Below are positions 60,184 to 64,000 of a DNA stretch of 64,000 bases, piece by piece. The stretch is from assembly GCA_020636355.1 (NCBI GenBank), contig JACJYB010000015.1:59524-123523 (forward strand). Direction: 5' to 3'. Below the pieces are notes generated by a model, which had not been told where the DNA came from, ran no database searches, and saw only the letters and a list, made by a program, of their open reading frames with translations. Position numbers and translations under genes: made by a program. How positions within the stretch are numbered: position 1 is the stretch's first letter; each line of letters begins with the position of its first letter. Source of the stretch: Lewinellaceae bacterium (GTDB taxonomy: Bacteria > Bacteroidota > Bacteroidia > Chitinophagales > Saprospiraceae).

Positions 60184-61333
60184 TGGCGACGCCTACCTGA
60201 TTCTGCTGATCCTCAATATTTCCACCATAACCTGGAGCTGCCAGGAACGCCAACCAATTCATCTGAAGCCGGATAAATTGGTGGAATTTCAAATCCTTGA
60301 TTTGCCGTCTGTCCCAATAAAACAATCCTGGTGGCTTCACGATCCTGAAGGGGATTTGCCTTTACAACATCTTTCTGGAAATCATTGGCTGGTAAGAACC
60401 AATCCGAAAGATACGACCTCCGTTTTCACGCTGGAATCCGGCTCGGATGAACCCGTTCAGGTATTCCGGGACGATAGCCTGATAACCATAGCCCGGCACG
60501 ACCAACCCGTAATTACCTATCATATTCTTCCCAGTATGCCCCCAGCCGGCAAGCCTTCCTATTATCAGCGTTCCGGCTTCATCCATCCTGCCTTTACTCC
60601 GGGAGGTCAGATCATCACAGATGGCTTTCCGGAAGATCACGAACACCAGCACGGATGGTTTTATGCCCTTACCCGTACCCATTTCCGGGACAGTATCATT
60701 GACTTCTGGAATCAGCAAAGCGGGCTGGGCACCGTGGTGTTGCGTTCGCTGGATTCAGTAATCAGCGGACCGGTGAAGGCGGATATTTATGCCACTCTGG
60801 ACCATATAAGCACTCAATTTGGTCCTATTTTGGAAGAGAAATTCCACCTTCAGGTATTGCCCGGCACCCGGTATAATGTTTTTTACTGGGAGACCACGCT
60901 GACCAATACCACCTCAGATACGCTTTTTGTCAACGATTACCTGTACGGAGGCATGGGTATGCGCGGTCCGGCTGCATGGAACGTAGCGGACACGCTCCAT
61001 TTTGAAAGCAGAGCCCGGGCACTGACCAATGAAGGTAAAGTCCTGGAAGATGCCAATCACACCCACCCGGTTTGGGCAGCCATGTATGGCACGTTGGGTC
61101 ATAACTTTGCAGGATGGGCTATCATTGACCAAAAGGGAAACCTCAACTACCCCCAACCGGTGCGTGTCCACCCGGAAATGCCTTACTTCAGTAAATCGCC
61201 TATGGTGGGCCATCCCTATTACCTCGCTCCACACGTGCCGATGACGCTACGGTACATCCTGGTTACTTATGATGGCGAGCCTGATCCGGACCAGCTCAAC
61301 GCCTTGACCGCACGCCTTCCGGACCTCTTTTGA
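60173..61333 (+). CDS. DUF6807/PmoA-family lipoprotein
   Basis: A 386-residue protein with a lipoprotein leader (MKCNGDAYLILLILNISTITWSC, lipobox TWSC). The body has the DUF6807 pattern: YYQRSGFIHPAFTPGGQIITDGFPEDHEHQHGWFYALTRTHFRDSIIDFWNQ near residue 123, YGGMGMRGPAAWN near 265 and HPVWAAMYGTLG near 300. These proteins were once labelled methane oxygenase PmoA, but that is an annotation artefact, and the fold is a galactose-mutarotase-like sandwich. The HEHQHG histidines may bind metal or sugar. The start overlaps the previous gene. Confidence 0.85.
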   Translation: MKCNGDAYLILLILNISTITWSCQERQPIHLKPDKLVEFQILDLPSVPIKQSWWLHDPEGDLPLQHLSGNHWLVRTNPKDTTSVFTLESGSDEPVQVFRDDSLITIARHDQPVITYHILPSMPPAGKPSYYQRSGFIHPAFTPGGQIITDGFPEDHEHQHGWFYALTRTHFRDSIIDFWNQQSGLGTVVLRSLDSVISGPVKADIYATLDHISTQFGPILEEKFHLQVLPGTRYNVFYWETTLTNTTSDTLFVNDYLYGGMGMRGPAAWNVADTLHFESRARALTNEGKVLEDANHTHPVWAAMYGTLGHNFAGWAIIDQKGNLNYPQPVRVHPEMPYFSKSPMVGHPYYLAPHVPMTLRYILVTYDGEPDPDQLNALTARLPDLF

Positions 61334-61599
61334 CAAGTTTAATTCCTCCGCTCTTGGGCAAAAATTAAAACCAAGATGTTGTCAATAAATTAAGCTGTCG
61401 AGGAATATTAGACTTAATCAGGAGAAGTGGTTTTTTTAATAATTATTGGTTGCGGGCTGAAGGTAAGCCGCAACTGTATGAACAGCAGGAACCCCCCTTT
61501 TTGACAGCCGTTGAAAAACGGTGGATTGCGCGCAGCCGTCAAAATAGGGATGTGTGAAGATCTGATTAAACAGAACGCCAGAAGCACTAACTGGGCGCT
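61334..61599. other. Intergenic region with hairpins, no gene recognised
   Basis: About 265 bases after the DUF6807 gene. A 9-bp hairpin (61449-61474, GTTGCGG...CCGCAAC with one bulged G) is followed by a C6T5 tract at 61492-61502. Next come a small CCGTT-GAAA-AACGG hairpin (61508-61521) and a TTTTGAC/GTCAAAA inverted pair (61499-61505, 61538-61544). It may carry a terminator or a repeat element; no coding sequence is credible. Confidence 0.5.
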
Positions 61600-61655
61600 T
61601 CCAAAGATCGAAACTCAAACTTTTTAACTCATTCGTGCCGATGATGGTACCGATT

Positions 61656-61671
61656 CCCCTCCTAGGAGGGG
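61656..61671. repeat. CCCCTCCTAGGAGGGG palindrome, copy 1
   Basis: A perfect 16-base palindrome (extending to 20 bases with flanking TT/AA), followed by GAAGAAAAGGGGTGGGT. It is part of the 219-bp duplication. It might be a terminator-like or mobile repeat unit; the same sequence recurs at 61875. Confidence 0.85.
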
Positions 61672-61737
61672 AAGAAAAGGGGTGGGTATTTATGTCCTAA
61701 TGTGAAGTCAAAACATCTCACATCTCCTATTTTGAAT

Positions 61738-61818
61738 TTAGAAACTCGCATTCCCCGGTGTCCTCGGAAACGCAATCACATCCCGTATGTTGGGCATCCC
61801 GGTCACAAATTGCACCAG
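61738..61818 (-). pseudogene. Duplicated 3' fragment of asnS
   Basis: The minus strand encodes LVQFVTGMPNIRDVIAFPRTPGNASF and a stop, 26 codons identical to the asnS C terminus except Ser to Pro. It lacks any start and the remainder of the gene. It belongs to the outer copy of the 219-bp tandem repeat. Confidence 0.92.
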
Positions 61819-62037
61819 TCCAAAGATCGAAACTCAAACTTTTTAACTCATTCGTGCCGATGATGGAACCGATTCCCCTCCTAGGAGGGGAAGAAAAGGG
61901 GTGGGTATTCATGTCCTAATGTGAAGTCAAAACATCTCACATCTCCTATCTTGAATTTAGAAACTCGCATTCCCCGGTGTCCTCGGAAACGCAATCACAT
62001 CCCGTATGTTGGACATCCCGGTCACAAACTGTACGAG
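61819..62037. repeat. 219-bp tandem direct repeat, copy 2 (inner, ends inside asnS)
   Basis: The inner copy of the tandem duplication; its right part is the true 3' end of asnS. See the outer copy at 61600-61818. Confidence 0.95.
61875..61890. repeat. CCCCTCCTAGGAGGGG palindrome, copy 2
   Basis: Identical to the palindrome at 61656-61671. It lies 67 bases beyond the asnS stop on the asnS downstream side, where a transcript of asnS would fold into an 8-bp stem. Confidence 0.85.
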
Positions 62038-63393
62038 ACGCTCGAAGCCCAATCCAAAACCGGCATGGGGGCAAGAGCCAAACCGACGGATGTCCAGGTA
62101 CCAGTACAATTCTTCCTCGGGGATATGCATCTCCGCCATGCGCGCTTTGAGGACATCGAGGCGTTCTTCACGCTGGGACCCGCCTACGATCTCGCCAATA
62201 CCGGGAAACAGGATATCCATGGCCCGTACGGTATTGTTATCCTCATTCATGCGCATGTAAAAGGCTTTAATCTGCTTTGGATAGTCGGTCAGGATCACCG
62301 GTTTCTTAAAATGCTTCTCTACCAGATACCGCTCATGTTCCGACTGCAGATCTGCCCCCCACCCTTCAATGAGGTACTTGAACTTTTTCTTTTTGTTTGG
62401 GGTCGAGTTACGAAGGATATCAATCGCCTCGGTATAGGTAAGACGTTCGAACCGGTTGTTGATTACAAATTCCAGTTTCTCCAGCAGACCCATTTCCGAC
62501 CGTTCGTTTTGTGGCTTGGATTTTTCTTCTTCTGCCAGACGCTTATCCAGGAATTCCAGATCTTCTCTGCAATTTTCGAGCACGTAGCGGATAACTGAAT
62601 TCAGCATATCTTCCGCCAGGTTCATATTGTCTTCCAGGTCGGCAAAAGCAACTTCAGGTTCGATCATCCAGAATTCGGCCAGGTGCCGGCTGGTGTTGGA
62701 ATTTTCTGCCCGGAAGGTAGGTCCAAAGGTATACACCTCTCCAAAGGCTAACGCTCCCAACTCCGCTTCCAGCTGTCCGGACACGGTGAGGTTGGTCTCC
62801 CGCTCGAAAAAATCCTGTTTGTAGTCAACTTTTCCTTCCGGCGTCAGCGGCGGATTAATAGCAGGCAACGTGGATACACGGAACATTTCCCCGGCCCCCT
62901 CTGCATCGGAAGCAGTGATGATCGGTGTATGCATGTACACAAATCCGCGATCGTTGAAGAATTGGTGGATCGCAAAAGCCAGCGCATGCCGCACGCGAAA
63001 AACGGCGCCGAAGGTGCTGGTCTTGAAACGCAGGTGGGCGATCTCCCGTAAAAACTCCATGCTATGCCGCTTGGGCTGCAAGGGATAAGTCTCCGGATCC
63101 GCGTCACCATAAATCGTAATGCGCTCTGCCTTCATCTCGATGGTCTGCCCTTTCCCCTGGGAGGCAACGATGGTCCCCTGAGCGCCGATGGCAGCCCCAG
63201 TGGTGATGCGCTTCAACTGCTCTTGGTCCATGGATTCAAAATCCACCACCACCTGTAGGTTGTCAATGGTCGAGCCATCATTCAGTGCGATGAATTGGTT
63301 ATTGCGGAAAGTACGTACCCATCCCTGCACCAATACGGACTGCCCGATGGGTGTGGTAGCTAACAACTGTTTGATCTTCGTGCGCTTTGCCAT
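61957..63393 (-). CDS. asnS: Asparaginyl-tRNA synthetase
   Basis: A 478-residue class II enzyme. The N-terminal OB fold (about 15-110, VLVQGWVRTFRNNQFIALNDGSTIDNLQVV) binds the anticodon. Motif 2 is FRAENSNTSRHLAEFWMIEPEVAF near residue 225, and motif 3 is GFGLGFERLVQFV near residue 447. A 60-residue lysine-rich insert (about 280-345) is typical of Bacteroidota AsnRS. The ATG at 63393 begins MAKRTKIKQLL. Its 3' end has been tandemly duplicated into the downstream region without harm to the reading frame. Confidence 0.97.
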   Translation of the reverse strand: MAKRTKIKQLLATTPIGQSVLVQGWVRTFRNNQFIALNDGSTIDNLQVVVDFESMDQEQLKRITTGAAIGAQGTIVASQGKGQTIEMKAERITIYGDADPETYPLQPKRHSMEFLREIAHLRFKTSTFGAVFRVRHALAFAIHQFFNDRGFVYMHTPIITASDAEGAGEMFRVSTLPAINPPLTPEGKVDYKQDFFERETNLTVSGQLEAELGALAFGEVYTFGPTFRAENSNTSRHLAEFWMIEPEVAFADLEDNMNLAEDMLNSVIRYVLENCREDLEFLDKRLAEEEKSKPQNERSEMGLLEKLEFVINNRFERLTYTEAIDILRNSTPNKKKKFKYLIEGWGADLQSEHERYLVEKHFKKPVILTDYPKQIKAFYMRMNEDNNTVRAMDILFPGIGEIVGGSQREERLDVLKARMAEMHIPEEELYWYLDIRRFGSCPHAGFGLGFERLVQFVTGMSNIRDVIAFPRTPGNASF

Positions 63394-64000
63394 GCGTATT
63401 CAAGTTATGAAGGGGCGAAATTAGGGGTTTTGGTGGTATTTTTGAGTGTTGTGAATTCTAATGTAATCAGCAGCAGTACCAAACCCGGCGTAGCTGATTA
63501 GGGTTCCACGGCATCACGGTTTATACATCTACACCCGCGCAAAGTGCTAAGCATATGGCGTAAAGCGTTAAATGACCACCACGAATAAAAAAATTGGCTT
63601 ATATTTAGCTAACTATCATCCACACCCATGGAAATGCTTACCAATCATTTTGGCAAACAATTTATAACCACATTCCGGACCACTGATGCGTCACCATCAT
63701 TAAGTGACAATTCCGGCATATCTGTACGTATAAGTATGGAGCATTCAGTAGTGCCTGCAAGTGACGGTAGCGGGCTGCTGACATACCGTTGAAGTATCTG
63801 TTCTACGTTAGCCAATGGCTAGAAGGAATACTTCGTCGGGCAATGGTAGATGATAAGCACGAAGAGGGCGCGGATGGCAAAAGAATAACGATGCATATGC
63901 ATCGGAGAAGAGGTGTTTGATTAGGATCAAAGGATCTCCCAATAAAATGAGAAATTTAAAAAAGCGCAACGGCGCTACAGAATATACGCGGATATAAGAT
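63394..64000. other. 607 bases without a recognisable gene
   Basis: Upstream of asnS the sequence holds no frame I can defend; the best is 54 codons at 63628-63792 with no known motif. The last 70 bases (from about 63935) contain GCGCAACGGCGC, a 4-bp inverted motif in an AT-rich setting, which may be the edge of an intergenic repeat or mobile-element end that continues beyond the window. Confidence 0.5.

Larger units (their letters stand above)
61600..61818. repeat. 219-bp tandem direct repeat, copy 1 (outer)
   Basis: This unit is repeated with a period of 219 bases at 61819-62037. There are only four differences in the first 204 bases, and the last 13 or so bases diverge. It contains the last 26 codons of asnS, the asnS stop and 119 bp of downstream sequence, so it arose by tandem duplication across the end of that gene. 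A 16-bp palindrome lies within it at 61656-61671. Confidence 0.95.

Noticed and set aside
60173..61333. Methane monooxygenase subunit (PmoA)
   Set aside because: The family's old PmoA label does not reflect membrane monooxygenase; this is a soluble lipoprotein of the DUF6807 type.
61436..61618. 60-codon minus-strand frame (SFDLWKRPVSASG...)
   Set aside because: No start context or known family; it crosses the left junction of the 219-bp repeat and parts recur by duplication, so it is likely noncoding.
61921..62598. 225-codon frame on the plus strand
   Set aside because: Antisense to asnS with no recognisable domain.
63628..63792. 54-codon frame starting MEMLTNHFGKQF
   Set aside because: No motif, leader or neighbour support; a frame of this length is expected by chance.

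Overview
The window looks like a chromosome segment of a Bacteroidota bacterium, most likely of the Saprospiraceae/Lewinella branch (an inference). Supporting features are at least four secreted proteins with C-terminal type IX secretion (T9SS) sorting tails, a SusC/SusD pair controlled by an ECF sigma factor and a FecR anti-sigma factor, a fused alpha/beta E1 dehydrogenase, an 84-residue ATP synthase epsilon subunit, a separate atpD-atpC locus, and promoters of the Bacteroidota form TTTG-N19/20-TAnnTTTG. Base composition is near 50% G+C by eye, except one AT-rich patch at about 11.28-11.77 kb. I found no rRNA, tRNA, CRISPR array, integrase or transposase.

Layout. 0-11 kb: a partial Tat-exported protein, a large FN3-repeat T9SS protein, a serine hydrolase, a GlsB/YeaQ membrane protein, a three-gene operon (intradiol dioxygenase lipoprotein, unknown protein, pirin-like cupin), a GH95 fucosidase and a small outer-membrane barrel. 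11-17 kb: an operon atpD-atpC-PqqB-like lipoprotein-E1 dehydrogenase, read leftwards from a consensus promoter. Beyond it lie an AT-rich island and a decayed second copy of the E1 3' end. 17-27 kb: lipA and a barrel protein, upp, a serpin lipoprotein, a symporter-murQ operon, a T9SS alpha/beta hydrolase, a CPBP-family membrane protein and an M20 amidohydrolase. 27-30.6 kb: an operon of an Nramp-like transporter without the metal-binding motifs, an epimerase-like protein and a dihydrodipicolinate-synthase-like aldolase.

30.6-42.4 kb: a nutrient-uptake locus. ECF sigma and FecR are followed by SusC, SusD and a 1252-residue secreted protein with four lamin-tail repeats and two carbohydrate-binding-like domains; a secreted protein of unknown function lies beyond a terminator. 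42.5-48 kb: a tail-specific protease and a K+-dependent membrane pyrophosphatase, each ending in a strong intrinsic terminator, then a DtxR-family regulator with a palindromic operator in front. 48-55.3 kb: a compact six-gene operon beginning with gltX. 55.4-61.3 kb: plus-strand genes for a polysaccharide deacetylase, a DUF1232 protein, an aminopeptidase P, a thioesterase, an M48 protease, a gamma-carbonic-anhydrase-like protein and a DUF6807 lipoprotein. 61.3-64 kb: asnS with a 219-bp tandem duplication of its 3' end, then about 600 bp with no recognisable gene.

No clearly new defence, mobile or biosynthetic system is visible. The best leads are the Nramp-like/aldolase operon, the lamin-tail protein of the SusCD locus, and two independent duplications of gene 3' ends (E1 and asnS).
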